DNA of 64,000 nt from contig NZ_CP060695.1 in the NCBI RefSeq assembly GCF_014352875.1, forward strand, positions 279,501-343,500. Direction: 5' to 3'. The notes beneath the pieces were generated by a model that searched no databases, was not told the origin of the DNA, and saw nothing but the letters and a program-made list of their open reading frames with translations. This document shows positions 1 to 9,898 of the stretch, in pieces; position 1 is the stretch's first letter; every line of letters begins with the position of its first letter. The DNA comes from Polaribacter pectinis (GTDB taxonomy: Bacteria; Bacteroidota; Bacteroidia; Flavobacteriales; Flavobacteriaceae). The translations under genes and the position numbers were made by a program.

Positions 1-611
1 GAAATTTACAACCAATAAACTCTTTTGCTGTGGATGTTTCTGGATATTACCAATCTTTAGAGGAAAACTACGGAAACTTTAACGGACGTTACAGGTTAGG
101 TTTTAATATTGCTAATATTGGGCCAAAAGTATCTTACGTTCCAGGAACTGACCAAGACGATTTCATTCCAACAAACTTAAAATTAGGTGGTGGTTTCGAT
201 TTTATTTTAGACGATTATAACATCATTTCTACTAATATTGAATTCACAAAACTATTAGTTCCAAGTCCACAACCAGATGGTTCAGACCAAGATAAAGGTT
301 GGATTGAAGGAATTTTTAGTTCTTTTGGAGATGCTCCAGGAGGTTCTAGTGAAGAAATTAAAGAATTTACATATGCCTTAGGGGCAGAATACCTTTATAA
401 TAATGCTTTTGCTTTAAGAGCAGGTTATTTTCATGAAAGTGAAACAAAAGGAAATAGACAATTTTTTACTTTAGGTGGAGGGTTTAAAACCAATGCATTA
501 AATATTGATTTATCCTATTTAATCAATTCTTCAGATGTAAATAATCCCTTAGAAAACTCACTTCGTTTTTCTTTATCTTTTGATTTAGGAGAAGTTTTCG
601 AAGATTATTAA
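1..611 (+). CDS. porV: PorV, type IX secretion outer-membrane protein (3' part)
   Basis: C-terminal part of PorV (LptO), the outer-membrane beta-barrel that delivers type IX secretion substrates to the PorU sortase for anchoring to A-LPS. The frame is already open at base 3, so the gene begins before the window; a GTG at 30 is an internal valine, not a start. The visible ~200 residues consist of alternating amphipathic beta strands (RYRLGFNIANIGPKVSY, FALRAGYFHE) and end in LRFSLSFDLGEVFEDY, a typical barrel closing strand. A cytidine deaminase gene directly downstream is the usual Bacteroidetes arrangement. A strong terminator follows at 647. Family identity is recognised from memory, not searched. 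Confidence 0.82.
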   Translation, partial: NLQPINSFAVDVSGYYQSLEENYGNFNGRYRLGFNIANIGPKVSYVPGTDQDDFIPTNLKLGGGFDFILDDYNIISTNIEFTKLLVPSPQPDGSDQDKGWIEGIFSSFGDAPGGSSEEIKEFTYALGAEYLYNNAFALRAGYFHESETKGNRQFFTLGGGFKTNALNIDLSYLINSSDVNNPLENSLRFSLSFDLGEVFEDY

Positions 612-646
612 AAGTCGATAAAATTTAGTAAGTTTATAAAATATTT

Positions 647-676
647 AAAAGCAGTCATTAAAAGACTGCTTTTTTT
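647..676 (+). terminator. Rho-independent terminator after porV
   Basis: Perfect 10-bp stem AAAAGCAGTC / GACTGCTTTT with a 7-nt loop, followed by a T run. It separates porV from cdd. The T run also contains a TTG in frame with cdd, which argues against the longer cdd start. Confidence 0.9.
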
Positions 677-692
677 GACTAAAATAGTTTGT

Positions 693-1175
693 ATGAAAAA
701 AATAGAAGTTTCAGCATCAGCAGAAATTTATAAAGATGTTTCAGAACTTTCATCAGAAGATAAAATGCTGATGGAAAAAGCAATAGAAATAAGAAAAACG
801 GCATATGCACCTTACTCTAAATTTAATGTTGGTGCAGCATTGTTGTTAGAGAATAACGAAGTTGTTTTAGGAAACAACCAAGAAAGTGCAGCATATCCTT
901 CAGGAATGTGTGCAGAAAGAGTCGCTATTTGGAAAGCGGGTTCTAGTTTTCCAGGAATTAAAATTAAAAAACTAGCAATTTCTGCAAGTTCATCTATTAC
1001 AAAAGTAGACAAACCTGTTGGGCCTTGTGGAGCTTGTAGACAAACGTTATCAGAATACGAAATAAATCAGAAACAACCTTTCCCCGTAATTTTTATGGGA
1101 GAAGTTGGTGAAATAGTTAAAACAGAATCGTTACTTTCTTTGTTACCTTTTTCTTTTGATAGCTCATATCTATAA
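693..1175 (+). CDS. cdd: Cytidine deaminase
   Basis: Deaminates cytidine and deoxycytidine to uridine and deoxyuridine in pyrimidine salvage (cytosol). The zinc-site motifs are complete: CAE at residues 73-75 (zinc ligand and catalytic glutamate) and PCGAC at 111-115 (two zinc cysteines), with NVGAALL in the substrate strand. At 160 residues it is somewhat longer than the classical ~130-aa tetrameric form because of an N-terminal extension common in Bacteroidetes. I chose ATG 693; an upstream in-frame TTG at 675 lies inside the porV terminator. The stop codon overlaps the start of the globin gene by one base (TAATG), so the two are probably co-translated. Confidence 0.93.
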   Translation: MKKIEVSASAEIYKDVSELSSEDKMLMEKAIEIRKTAYAPYSKFNVGAALLLENNEVVLGNNQESAAYPSGMCAERVAIWKAGSSFPGIKIKKLAISASSSITKVDKPVGPCGACRQTLSEYEINQKQPFPVIFMGEVGEIVKTESLLSLLPFSFDSSYL

Positions 1176-1558
1176 TGAAACCAGATATTTCTTCACGTAA
1201 AGACATTAAATTTATCATAACAAAGTTTTACGATTTGTTATTGGTTGATGAAAAAATGATTCCATTTTTCGAAGACATTGTTTCACAAAATCATTTAGAA
1301 GAACATTTAGAAGTTATTTCAGATTTTTGGAATGATATTTTATTTGACACAGCAACCTACAAGAACAATACCATGCAAAAACATTTAGATAAAAATGCTT
1401 TTGTAAAGTTCCAAAAAGAACATTTCACCATTTGGACATCGTATTTATTTGAAACAATTGATGCTAATTTCGATGGTGAAATTTCCCACAATATGAAGAA
1501 TAGGGCAAGATCTATTGGGACAGTTATGCAATTAAAAATGGGACTTTACAAAGACTAA
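1175..1558 (+). CDS. Group III truncated hemoglobin
   Basis: A 127-residue 2-on-2 globin. The likely proximal heme histidine is H83 in EHFTIW, with the W four residues on that is typical of group III, and the FW pair at 51-52 falls in the distal region. Group III globins are often linked to microaerobic metabolism or peroxide and nitric oxide chemistry, but no single physiological role is established. Translationally coupled to cdd through a one-base overlap. No signal peptide, so cytosolic. The assignment to the globin fold is firm; the role is not. Confidence 0.85.
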   Translation: MKPDISSRKDIKFIITKFYDLLLVDEKMIPFFEDIVSQNHLEEHLEVISDFWNDILFDTATYKNNTMQKHLDKNAFVKFQKEHFTIWTSYLFETIDANFDGEISHNMKNRARSIGTVMQLKMGLYKD

Positions 1559-1652
1559 TTCTGTTTTTGTTTTTTTGAACTTCGTTTTTAAGTAAAACAG
1601 CATTCAACATTAAAGTCAAAAAACAGTACTTTTAAAAAAAGCAATATTTATA

Positions 1653-2717
1653 ATGATTTCATCAAAAATAACAGGTACTGGTACTTATATTCCATCAATT
1701 CAAAAAGAAAATGCTGCATTTGCTAATGAACATTTTTTAAATGAAGATGGTTCTACCTTCTCATCAGAGAATGAAATTATTATAGATAAGTTTAAAACCA
1801 TTACTGGTATAGAAGAAAGACGTTATTCAAAACCAGAATATACTACTTCAGACCTGGCATTTTTTGCTTCACAAAAAGCAATAGAAGATGCAAAAGTAAA
1901 TCCAGAAGAATTAGATTATATCATATTAGCTCACAATTTTGGAGACGTAAAACAAGGAGCTATCCAAAGTGACATTCTTCCAAGTTTAGCAACAAGGGTT
2001 AAATACAGATTAGGTATAGAAAACCCGAACTGTGTTGCTTACGATATTCTTTTTGGTTGCCCAGGTTGGGTAGAAGGAGTTATACAAGCACAAGCATTTA
2101 TAAAAGCAGGAATTGCAAAAAAATGTTTGGTAATAGGTGCAGAAACATTGTCTAGGGTTATTGATAAACATGATAGAGATTCTATGATTTTTAGTGATGG
2201 AGCAGGAGCTTGTATTGTAGAAGAAACAAACGATTCTGATTCTGGAATTTTAAGTCATGCAACACAAACTTTTTCAAAAGAAGAAGCTAATTATTTATAT
2301 TTCGGAAAATCATTTAATAACGAAGAAGATAAAAATGTACGTTATATAAAAATGTTAGGACGTAAGATTTATGAATTTGCTATTACTAAAGTTCCTGCTG
2401 CAATGAAAATTGCATTAGATAAAAGTGGAGTTGATATAGACGATGTTAAGAAGATTTTTATTCATCAAGCCAATGAAAAAATGGATGAAGCCATTATAAA
2501 AAGGTTTTATAGGTTGTATAAGAAGAAAACGCCAGAAGACATTATGCCTATGAGTATTCATAAATTAGGTAATAGTTCTGTGGCAACAGTACCAACATTA
2601 TTAGACTTGGTTTTAAAAGGAAAGATAGACAATCACCAAGTAAATAAAGGAGATGTAATTATTTTTGCCTCTGTTGGAGCAGGTATGAATATTAACGCTA
2701 TTGTATATAGATACTAA
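1653..2717 (+). CDS. 3-oxoacyl-ACP synthase III family (FabH-like) enzyme
   Basis: Thiolase-fold condensing enzyme of the KAS III group, which joins an acyl-CoA to malonyl-ACP or a related acceptor. The triad is intact: Cys136 in DILFGCPGWVEG, His271 in IFIHQAN and Asn307 in KLGNSSVATVP. Length (354 aa) is slightly above typical FabH (~320) because of an insertion near residues 30-50. It stands alone between cdd-globin and guaA, not in a fab operon, so it may be a specialised paralogue (branched-chain or secondary lipid) and not the housekeeping FabH. No clear -7 element was found upstream. Confidence 0.85.
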   Translation: MISSKITGTGTYIPSIQKENAAFANEHFLNEDGSTFSSENEIIIDKFKTITGIEERRYSKPEYTTSDLAFFASQKAIEDAKVNPEELDYIILAHNFGDVKQGAIQSDILPSLATRVKYRLGIENPNCVAYDILFGCPGWVEGVIQAQAFIKAGIAKKCLVIGAETLSRVIDKHDRDSMIFSDGAGACIVEETNDSDSGILSHATQTFSKEEANYLYFGKSFNNEEDKNVRYIKMLGRKIYEFAITKVPAAMKIALDKSGVDIDDVKKIFIHQANEKMDEAIIKRFYRLYKKKTPEDIMPMSIHKLGNSSVATVPTLLDLVLKGKIDNHQVNKGDVIIFASVGAGMNINAIVYRY

Positions 2718-2808
2718 ATTTTCACTACAAATTATTTCATATTTTCAACGAATTCTAATTAATCGTAAAAAATCCTAATTTTCAGTATTAAAATTTAATC
2801 TGAAATAG

Positions 2809-2816
2809 TATTTTTG
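2809..2816 (+). promoter_or_regulatory. -7 promoter element of guaA
   Basis: TATTTTTG is an exact match to the Bacteroidetes -7 consensus TANNTTTG and lies only 3 nt before the guaA ATG. Transcription would begin at or just inside the start codon, implying a leaderless or nearly leaderless mRNA. No TTTG -33 box is obvious. Confidence 0.5.
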
Positions 2817-2819
2817 CGC

Positions 2820-4355
2820 ATGCAACAAGACCACGTACTTATTTTAGATTTCGGTTCGCAATACACACAACTAATTGCGAGAAGAGTAAGAGAATTAAAC
2901 ATTTATTGTGAAATTCATCCTTATAACAAACCACCACAAAACTCATCAGATTTTAAAGCTGTAATTTTATCAGGAAGTCCAAATTCTGTTAGAGGAGAAA
3001 ATGTTTTACATCCAGATTTATCAGAAATTAAAGGGAAAAAACCTGTATTAGCAGTTTGTTATGGTGCACAGTATTTAGCACATTTTTCTGGCGGAAAAGT
3101 GGCACCTTCTAACACTAGAGAATATGGTAGAGCAAATTTATCATTTATAAAAAATAATGAAATTTTCTTTGAAAACATTTCTGAAGGAAGCCAAGTTTGG
3201 ATGAGTCATTCTGATACAATTAAAGAGCTGCCAACAAATGGCACACTTTTGGCAAGTACAAAAGATGTACAAAACGCAGCTTATAAAATTGATGGAGAAG
3301 ATACTTTTGCAATACAATTTCATCCAGAAGTATATCACTCTAAAGATGGAAAACAACTATTAGAAAACTTTTTAGTAAAGATTGCTAATGTTGCCCAAAC
3401 ATGGACTCCAGATTCTTTTGTTGAAGCTACTGTTGCATCAATAAAAGAAAAAGTAGGAAATGATAAAGTTGTTTTAGGACTTTCTGGAGGTGTAGATTCT
3501 ACAGTTGCAGCAGTTTTGTTAAACAAAGCAATTGGCGAAAACCTGTATTGTATTTTTGTTAATAACGGACTTTTAAGAAAAAATGAGTTCGAAAGTGTGT
3601 TAGCGCAATACGAAGGTATGGGTTTAAACGTTAAAGGTGTAGATGCATCCGATCGTTTTTTATCTGCTTTAGCAAATTTGTCTGATCCAGAGAAGAAAAG
3701 AAAAGCAATTGGTAACGCATTTATAGAGGTTTTTGATGATGAAGCACATCAAATAAAAGATGTAAAATGGTTAGCTCAAGGTACTATTTATCCAGATGTA
3801 ATTGAATCAGTTTCTGTAAACGGTGGTCCATCAGCAACTATTAAAAGTCATCATAATGTTGGAGGTTTACCAGATTTTATGAAATTGAAGATTGTAGAAC
3901 CTTTAAGAATGATTTTTAAAGACGAGGTTAGAAGAGTAGGAGCTTCAATGGGAATTGATCCAGAATTATTAGGACGTCATCCTTTTCCTGGTCCAGGTTT
4001 GGCCATCAGAATTCTGGGAGATGTTACACCAGAAAAAGTTCGTATTTTACAAGAAGTAGATGCTATCTTTATTAACGGATTAAGAGAAGATGGTTTGTAC
4101 GATAAAGTATGGCAAGCAGGTGCAATGTTACTTCCTGTAAACTCTGTTGGAGTAATGGGAGATGAAAGAACATATGAAAAAGTAGTAGCTTTAAGAGCAG
4201 TAGAAAGTACAGATGGAATGACGGCAGATTGGGTAAATTTACCTTATGAATTTTTGCAAAAAACGTCAAACAAAATTATAAATAATGTAAAAGGTGTAAA
4301 CAGAGTTGTTTATGATATTAGCTCTAAACCACCTGCAACTATAGAATGGGAATAA
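2820..4355 (+). CDS. guaA: GMP synthase (glutamine-hydrolysing)
   Basis: Converts XMP to GMP with ATP and glutamine, the last step of guanylate synthesis. N-terminal class I glutamine amidotransferase domain with nucleophile C80 (VCYGAQYL) and the His/Glu pair at 168 and 170 (QFHPEVYH). Then the ATP pyrophosphatase domain with P-loop SGGVDS at 222-227, and a dimerisation domain ending PPATIEWE, the usual GuaA C terminus. Full length at 511 aa. ATG 2820 is preferred to a TTG at 2814, which sits inside the -7 element and would add only two residues. Five bases separate the stop from the next gene's likely start, so the two form an operon. Confidence 0.97.
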   Translation: MQQDHVLILDFGSQYTQLIARRVRELNIYCEIHPYNKPPQNSSDFKAVILSGSPNSVRGENVLHPDLSEIKGKKPVLAVCYGAQYLAHFSGGKVAPSNTREYGRANLSFIKNNEIFFENISEGSQVWMSHSDTIKELPTNGTLLASTKDVQNAAYKIDGEDTFAIQFHPEVYHSKDGKQLLENFLVKIANVAQTWTPDSFVEATVASIKEKVGNDKVVLGLSGGVDSTVAAVLLNKAIGENLYCIFVNNGLLRKNEFESVLAQYEGMGLNVKGVDASDRFLSALANLSDPEKKRKAIGNAFIEVFDDEAHQIKDVKWLAQGTIYPDVIESVSVNGGPSATIKSHHNVGGLPDFMKLKIVEPLRMIFKDEVRRVGASMGIDPELLGRHPFPGPGLAIRILGDVTPEKVRILQEVDAIFINGLREDGLYDKVWQAGAMLLPVNSVGVMGDERTYEKVVALRAVESTDGMTADWVNLPYEFLQKTSNKIINNVKGVNRVVYDISSKPPATIEWE

Positions 4356-4360
4356 AATAT

Positions 4361-5974
4361 ATGAAACATTTAAAGTTTTTTGTTTTTCTGTGTATCTTAA
4401 CGTTTACAGTTTCTTGTGGACAACAGAAAAAGTACGTAGAATATAAGGTTAAAGAAGGTGAAACAATGCGAAGCATTGCAAAAAATCTAGACATAAAAAC
4501 GAAAGATTTATTGCGTTTAAACCCAGATGTTAGTAGAAAACCAGATGCAAATACGGTTATTGTAGTTCCTAATAAAAAAATGACAAAAACCTCTAAAAAG
4601 GTTAAAGAAACAGAAACAATAACAATAACAGAAGAAACTACAGAAGAAAAAACAATTAATGAGGTAAAAGAAACTAAAGACAATCTTTTAGAAGAACTTA
4701 AGAAGAACTTTGTTGTTTATGAAGTTAAAAAAGGTGATACTTTTTACAGTTTAACTCGTTTCTATAATGTTACTCAAGAAAACTTAACATCTTTAAACCC
4801 TGAATTATCAGAAGGATTAAAAACTGGGCAAATTATAAAAATTAAGGCAATTGAAGACGGAGAAGATGTAGAGAACTCTATTTACGAAGATTTTATTGAA
4901 GATGATATTTCTTTAAAAGTTGCGTTATTATTACCTTTTAAAACTAGTGAATTTGATTCTATTTCTCATAAAAATATCTTTAGTAAAAGTACATTAGCAA
5001 ATATTGTTACAGATTTTTACTTAGGAGCAGAGGTTGCTGTAGATTCTATCAGAAAACAAGGTGTTAATGTAGTATTAAATGTTTTTGATACTGAAAAAAA
5101 TAGCACAAAAATAAGAGAAATTCTTGCAGAAAATGATCTAGATAAAAATGATGTAATTATTGGACCTTTATATTCCGAAGAAGCAGAAATAGTAGCAGGT
5201 AAAGTAAAAAAACCAGTAGTATTTCCTGTATATTCTAAACAACAATCTAAATTTTCATCATCAAAATTAATAAAAACAGCTCCAGAGAAAGAAATTTTTA
5301 GAGACGAATTAGTTGCTTACATAAAAGACAATTTTAATACAGGCAACCTTATTGTTGTTGGAGATGGAAACTCTAGTTCTAATATTGCTAGTAATGGTAT
5401 TATACAGTCTTTAGAAGCGCATGATTCTATTTCTAAAGTTCATTTATTAAAACCTAAAAATGGCTATATAGATAAAGAGCGTTTTTTAAAAATATTAAAG
5501 CCAAATGAAAAAAATTGGGTAATCTTAACAACCAATGACAATGTTATGGTAGCAGATGCTATTAATAGTCTAATAAGTTTACCAGATTCTACAAGTGTAA
5601 AAGTTTTTACTTATGATAAAGGAAAATCTTTTGACAGAATAGATAATTTGAAGTTGGCAAAAATTGGTTTTACGTATGTTAGTGATGAATATATAGATGA
5701 AGCATCTCATACAACACAATTATTTAACAAGCAGTATTTTAATAAGAACAAAGCTTTACCATCTTATTACGCAACCAAAGGTTTTGATATTACTTACGAT
5801 ATTTTAATAAGGTTGGCTTCTGGCGAAAATCTAAAAGCAACGTTTAAAGAAGGTGCTTCTTTTAGAGTAGAAAGTAAGTTCGATTATACCAGTAAACTTT
5901 TTGGAGTTTCAGAAAACAAAGGCTTATTTATAGTACAATATAATGATGATTTAAGTTTAACGAGGTTAAAGTAA
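4361..5974 (+). CDS. LysM lipoprotein with periplasmic-binding-protein-like domain
   Basis: Exported lipoprotein of 537 aa. The N terminus has a short basic stretch, a hydrophobic core and a lipobox (TFTVSC, C19). Two LysM peptidoglycan-binding repeats follow (VKEGETMRSIAKNL and VKKGDTFYSLTRFY), joined by a Thr/Glu/Lys-rich linker. The remaining ~350 residues (from about ISLKVALLLPFK) resemble a type 1 periplasmic binding fold, as in LpoA-like or leucine-binding proteins. Probably held at the inner face of the outer membrane and on the cell wall; a wall-synthesis regulatory role is inference. An in-frame ATG at 4346 would overlap guaA and put five residues before the signal peptide, so 4361 is chosen. 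Confidence 0.75.
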   Translation: MKHLKFFVFLCILTFTVSCGQQKKYVEYKVKEGETMRSIAKNLDIKTKDLLRLNPDVSRKPDANTVIVVPNKKMTKTSKKVKETETITITEETTEEKTINEVKETKDNLLEELKKNFVVYEVKKGDTFYSLTRFYNVTQENLTSLNPELSEGLKTGQIIKIKAIEDGEDVENSIYEDFIEDDISLKVALLLPFKTSEFDSISHKNIFSKSTLANIVTDFYLGAEVAVDSIRKQGVNVVLNVFDTEKNSTKIREILAENDLDKNDVIIGPLYSEEAEIVAGKVKKPVVFPVYSKQQSKFSSSKLIKTAPEKEIFRDELVAYIKDNFNTGNLIVVGDGNSSSNIASNGIIQSLEAHDSISKVHLLKPKNGYIDKERFLKILKPNEKNWVILTTNDNVMVADAINSLISLPDSTSVKVFTYDKGKSFDRIDNLKLAKIGFTYVSDEYIDEASHTTQLFNKQYFNKNKALPSYYATKGFDITYDILIRLASGENLKATFKEGASFRVESKFDYTSKLFGVSENKGLFIVQYNDDLSLTRLK

Positions 5975-6017
5975 TTTTATGATCCTCATTAAATAAAATT
6001 GATAAATATATAGAACT

Positions 6018-6047
6018 AAAAAATCCGCTTTTCAGCGGATTTTTTTT
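6018..6047. terminator. Bidirectional terminator between convergent genes
   Basis: 12-bp perfect stem AAAAAATCCGCT / AGCGGATTTTTT with a 4-nt loop, with an A run on the left and a T run on the right. It serves the LysM gene on the plus strand and the DUF2892-like gene on the minus strand. Confidence 0.9.
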
Positions 6048-6067
6048 ATATCAATACAAACGAGGAA

Positions 6068-6583
6068 TTAAATTTTCTTCATCTGATTTTTCATCATTGT
6101 CATTTGTTCTTTTAACATACCGTGTTTGTCTAACTTTTTAGCTTCTGCCATTAAGTTTGTAGCTTCACGTTTACGTCTTTTAGTCATTGCTATTCCTGCC
6201 AATTGCAGTTTTGCCATTGCCATATCATGATCCATTGCTAAACCTAACTTTACAGCTTTTCTTAAATATTTTTCAGCTTGAGTAATATTAGTTTGACTTA
6301 ATATAATACCGTGTAAATAATTATAATATCCTTGTTGTTTTACTATTAATGCAGCTTCAGGGTTTTTAATATAACCTAACCACTTTTTTGTTCCTTCAAA
6401 ATTTTGTTTACGTAACTGTAAAAAAGCTAATAAGATAAACTCATTTTTAAAGTATAATAAGATAAAAATTCCAGCTAATAATAAGATAGAAATTCCGTTC
6501 ATTATATTTCCTTGACTAAATTGATATACAGACCAAACTGTAATTAAACCTGCTATTATTAATTTTATATTTTTATGAAACAT
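6068..6583 (-). CDS. Membrane protein with two N-terminal TM helices and a TPR-like tail
   Basis: 171 residues. Two hydrophobic segments lie at about 8-25 and 30-48 (LIIAGLITVWSVYQF, ISILLLAGIFILLYF). An alpha-helical cytosolic part follows with a repeat that reads like a tetratricopeptide unit (YLHGIILSQTNITQAEKYLRKAVKLGL). The N-terminal part resembles DUF2892-type small membrane proteins of flavobacteria. Function unknown. It has its own promoter element at 6612 and a terminator, so it is a single-gene unit convergent with the LysM gene. Confidence 0.7.
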   Translation of the reverse strand: MFHKNIKLIIAGLITVWSVYQFSQGNIMNGISILLLAGIFILLYFKNEFILLAFLQLRKQNFEGTKKWLGYIKNPEAALIVKQQGYYNYLHGIILSQTNITQAEKYLRKAVKLGLAMDHDMAMAKLQLAGIAMTKRRKREATNLMAEAKKLDKHGMLKEQMTMMKNQMKKI

Positions 6584-6611
6584 TGTGTTTGTTATGATTT
6601 ATTTTGAGGTG

Positions 6612-6619
6612 CAAAAATA
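6612..6619 (-). promoter_or_regulatory. -7 promoter element
   Basis: TATTTTTG on the minus strand, an exact TANNTTTG match, 28 nt before the ATG at 6583. Confidence 0.5.
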
Positions 6620-6658
6620 CATTTTCTTATGAAAATATTTAGTGACTTGTCTTTAAAA

Positions 6659-9600
6659 TTATTTTTTGTAAAATTTTCGGTATTTAATGTAAGCGAAAGT
6701 TCCTAGTACAGCAACAAAACATATTGAATAATAAGCAGATGCAGGTGTAATAACTCTATCTCCACTTGCATAAGAATGTAAACCAGATAAATAGAAGTTA
6801 ACACCAAAAAATGTCATCATAATAGAAAAATATGCAATTATAGACCATAAATTAAATGTATACCTACCTCTTAAACCTGGTATTAAACGCATGTGTAAAA
6901 CAAATGCATATATCATAATAGAAATAAGTGCCCAAGTTTCTTTTGGATCCCATCCCCAATAACGTCCCCAACTTTCATTTGCCCACATTCCGCCAAGAAA
7001 GTTACCAATAGTCAACATTATTAAACCAACAGTAATTGCCATTTCATTAATAATGGTAATTTCTTTAATGTTTAAATCCATTTTCTTCTTATTCTTTTCA
7101 TTGGTAAAAGCCATTAAAAAGAGAGCGAAAACACCTAAAATCATTCCTAAAGAAACTGGTCCGTAACTAGCAACAATAATAGAGGTATGTACTAAAAGCC
7201 ACCAAGAATTTAAAACTGGTTGTAAGTTTGCTATTTCTGGATCTAACCAGTTTTGATGTGCAAACCCCAAGGTAATTGCCACTAAAAAAGCAGTTGCTGT
7301 AATTGTTAATGCAGATTTTCTTCCAATGAAAAGACCAAAAAACATTGTTGCCCAAGCCACAAAAATTATAGATTCATAAGCATTACTCCAAGGTGCATTT
7401 CCACTAATATACCAGCGTGAAATTAAACCAAGTGTGTGGAAAATAAATAAACCAACAACAATTGCAATTAAGACCTTAACAACAGTATTAATCCATTTTT
7501 TAGAAGTGAAAATTTGCCAAATCACAAAAACGATTAAAAACAAACTAACAAAGCCATAATATTTTGCAAGTCTTTGAAAAGGTAAAATTTTATTATAGCT
7601 AATTTCTAAATCTATTTTTCTTTCAGAAGGATATACATCTGCACCAAATTTTTTCTGAAACTTTTTAATTCCGTCTAAAATCTTATTAGCTTCAGTATAA
7701 TCGTTAGTCTTTTTTGCGTCTTGCAAAAATTGAATATAAACCGGTAAAGATTGCTTTACAAAAACAGAATCTGTTCCTTTAAAGTTAGCTTGGTCACCTT
7801 CTGGTCTAGATACCCATTTGTTATTATCGTCATTTGGTATTGGATAAATTTTTAAAATTCCACCTCCAATGGCACTGTATAACAAACCAATTCTTCTATC
7901 TATTTTTATAAGGTCTTTTTCAAATTTATTTTGAACCTTTTTCTTTTGAGCTTCTGCTACTTTTTCTCGAATTTTATATTCGCCACTACTTGGCACAATA
8001 AAATCAGACAGGCTAGCATATGCTGCGTCTTCATCTATTCCTATAAATTCTCTTATTTCTTTATTTTGTTTTTCTAAATAAATTACAGGAACTTCAAACC
8101 AAAGTCTTGGGTTTTCTATGATAGATAATAAAACCTGGCTAGGTTCCATACCTTTAAACTTTTCTGTTTTACTTACTTTTCTAACCAATTCAGAAGCAAA
8201 AGTATGAGCTGGCTTCATTCTACCATTATCTTGTATAACCAGTTTATTAAAGCTTTCTGCATGCTTTGCATCCACCATATTGGCTTGTAGAATAGAATCT
8301 ATTTGTTGGTTAGTAATTTTTTCTACTTGATGATTTGTATGTTGTGCAAATGTAAAAGTTGATAAGAATAGGGCTCCAACAAGAGACATTGTTAATTTCT
8401 TCTTTCTAATTTTCTTTAAACCGTTTTTCAAATCATCAAAACGTGTATTTTTAGCAAAAAGAATACAAATTAAACCTGTGTAAAGTAACGAATATCCTAA
8501 ATATGTAATAAAAGTTCCCCAAAAATCATGATTTACTGAAAGGTGTGTTTCTTCAGTTTCACCAGATAAGTCATAACTAGATTGAAAAAACTTATATCCT
8601 TTATGATCTAAAATATGATTCATGAAAATTCTATAATCAAACTTTTCTTCTCCGTCAATAACAGTAACTTCGCTTGCGTAAGAAGCTGCACTTTCTGAAC
8701 CAGGATATTTTTCTAACTGAAAATCATTCAACTTAATACTAAAAGGAGTTTGCATTGTCTTTGCTCCATACCATAGTCTAAAGTTTAAACCTCCAATTGC
8801 TATTTCTTCTGCATTATCACTGCTAAATTTACCTCCAGTAAGTTCAATTCTTTTAGTGTCGTTATTTGCAGTGATATCTAAAATAATTACGTCTAATTTT
8901 TTATCATCTTTTGGCCCACTAACTGTTTTCATAATTCCTTTTTCTGCTGGCCTAGGAACCACAAATTGTAAACCAGCAATATTGTGTAAGGTTAAATATT
9001 GAAAATTTTGTACGGAGTCTTTTGTTATTTTCCCTCTTTTTTGATCTGCCATTCTAAACCAATCGCCGTCAGATTTAGTGGTCATTTTAAGAATGTTATT
9101 TTCTGTTTTAAAGTTGATAGATGCATTTTCATCAGTGGCATTAAAACCCACTAAAATTCCATGTATATTTTGTAAAGTTCCTTTTTTAATCCAATGTTCG
9201 TGTCTTGTACCTTCTGAAGATTCAACAAAAAATAGATGTTCAACACCATTTTCATCCTCTATTAATTTCCTTTCTGCCCAAGGGATATAATCAACTAAAT
9301 TAACATTGTAATCTGTACCTTTAAATTCATCTGAGAAAGACCAATTATTTTTTCCCCAAGCAGATAACATAATTTCTTTATGCTTGGTTTTTTGAACTTT
9401 ACTATTGTCCACAATAACATTTACATAGGTAGTTTCAGATAAATATTCATTGGTAGTTTCTCCTTCATTAATTAACATAATACCTTCGTGCCCAATGTAT
9501 CTAGTAACAGCTGCCCCTATTAAAATGAATAAAAAAGCTCCGTGAAACATTAGAACAGCCCATTTTTCTTTTTTATACAATCGATATCTAAAAATGTTAC

Positions 9601-9787
9601 CAAAAAAGTTAAAGATAAAGAAAGCCATAATTGCTTCGAACCACCAAGCATTATAAACTAACGCTTTAGATGTTTGAGTTCCGTAATCATTTTCTATGAA
9701 AGTGGCAATACCCATTGCTGTTGCAAAAACTATAAATAAAACAGCTGTAAGACGTGTAGAGTAGAGGAAATTTAATATATTTTTCAT
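6659..9787 (-). CDS. ResB-CcsA fusion, cytochrome c maturation protein
   Basis: System II cytochrome c biogenesis in one polypeptide of about 1042 aa. The N-terminal half is ResB-like: an early pair of TM helices, a large periplasmic loop and a further TM helix near YLGYSLLYTGLICILF. The C-terminal half is CcsA, with a tryptophan-rich heme-handling motif (WGRYWGWDPKETWALI) and conserved histidines in TM helices. It would export heme and ligate it to apocytochrome CXXCH motifs in the periplasm. Two ATGs are possible (9829 and 9787). I prefer 9787: the exact -7 element at 9837 would make 9829 leaderless, and the residues from MKNILNFLYSTRLTAV are the usual start of flavobacterial homologues. 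The fusion is known in Bacteroidetes and epsilonproteobacteria. Confidence 0.9.
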   Translation of the reverse strand: MKNILNFLYSTRLTAVLFIVFATAMGIATFIENDYGTQTSKALVYNAWWFEAIMAFFIFNFFGNIFRYRLYKKEKWAVLMFHGAFLFILIGAAVTRYIGHEGIMLINEGETTNEYLSETTYVNVIVDNSKVQKTKHKEIMLSAWGKNNWSFSDEFKGTDYNVNLVDYIPWAERKLIEDENGVEHLFFVESSEGTRHEHWIKKGTLQNIHGILVGFNATDENASINFKTENNILKMTTKSDGDWFRMADQKRGKITKDSVQNFQYLTLHNIAGLQFVVPRPAEKGIMKTVSGPKDDKKLDVIILDITANNDTKRIELTGGKFSSDNAEEIAIGGLNFRLWYGAKTMQTPFSIKLNDFQLEKYPGSESAASYASEVTVIDGEEKFDYRIFMNHILDHKGYKFFQSSYDLSGETEETHLSVNHDFWGTFITYLGYSLLYTGLICILFAKNTRFDDLKNGLKKIRKKKLTMSLVGALFLSTFTFAQHTNHQVEKITNQQIDSILQANMVDAKHAESFNKLVIQDNGRMKPAHTFASELVRKVSKTEKFKGMEPSQVLLSIIENPRLWFEVPVIYLEKQNKEIREFIGIDEDAAYASLSDFIVPSSGEYKIREKVAEAQKKKVQNKFEKDLIKIDRRIGLLYSAIGGGILKIYPIPNDDNNKWVSRPEGDQANFKGTDSVFVKQSLPVYIQFLQDAKKTNDYTEANKILDGIKKFQKKFGADVYPSERKIDLEISYNKILPFQRLAKYYGFVSLFLIVFVIWQIFTSKKWINTVVKVLIAIVVGLFIFHTLGLISRWYISGNAPWSNAYESIIFVAWATMFFGLFIGRKSALTITATAFLVAITLGFAHQNWLDPEIANLQPVLNSWWLLVHTSIIVASYGPVSLGMILGVFALFLMAFTNEKNKKKMDLNIKEITIINEMAITVGLIMLTIGNFLGGMWANESWGRYWGWDPKETWALISIMIYAFVLHMRLIPGLRGRYTFNLWSIIAYFSIMMTFFGVNFYLSGLHSYASGDRVITPASAYYSICFVAVLGTFAYIKYRKFYKK

Positions 9788-9836
9788 CCTTTTTGAAATG
9801 CTTTTTATAAGAGTTACAAATTTAAGCATAAAAGCA

Positions 9837-9844
9837 CAAATTTA
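9837..9844 (-). promoter_or_regulatory. -7 promoter element of the ResB-CcsA gene
   Basis: TAAATTTG, an exact TANNTTTG match on the minus strand, 49 nt before the preferred ATG at 9787 and only 7 nt before the alternative ATG at 9829. It therefore bears on start choice. Confidence 0.45.
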
Positions 9845-9898
9845 CTTACTGATAGCAGTATATTTATGTGTTAAATAATTATAAAACAAAACGCATTT

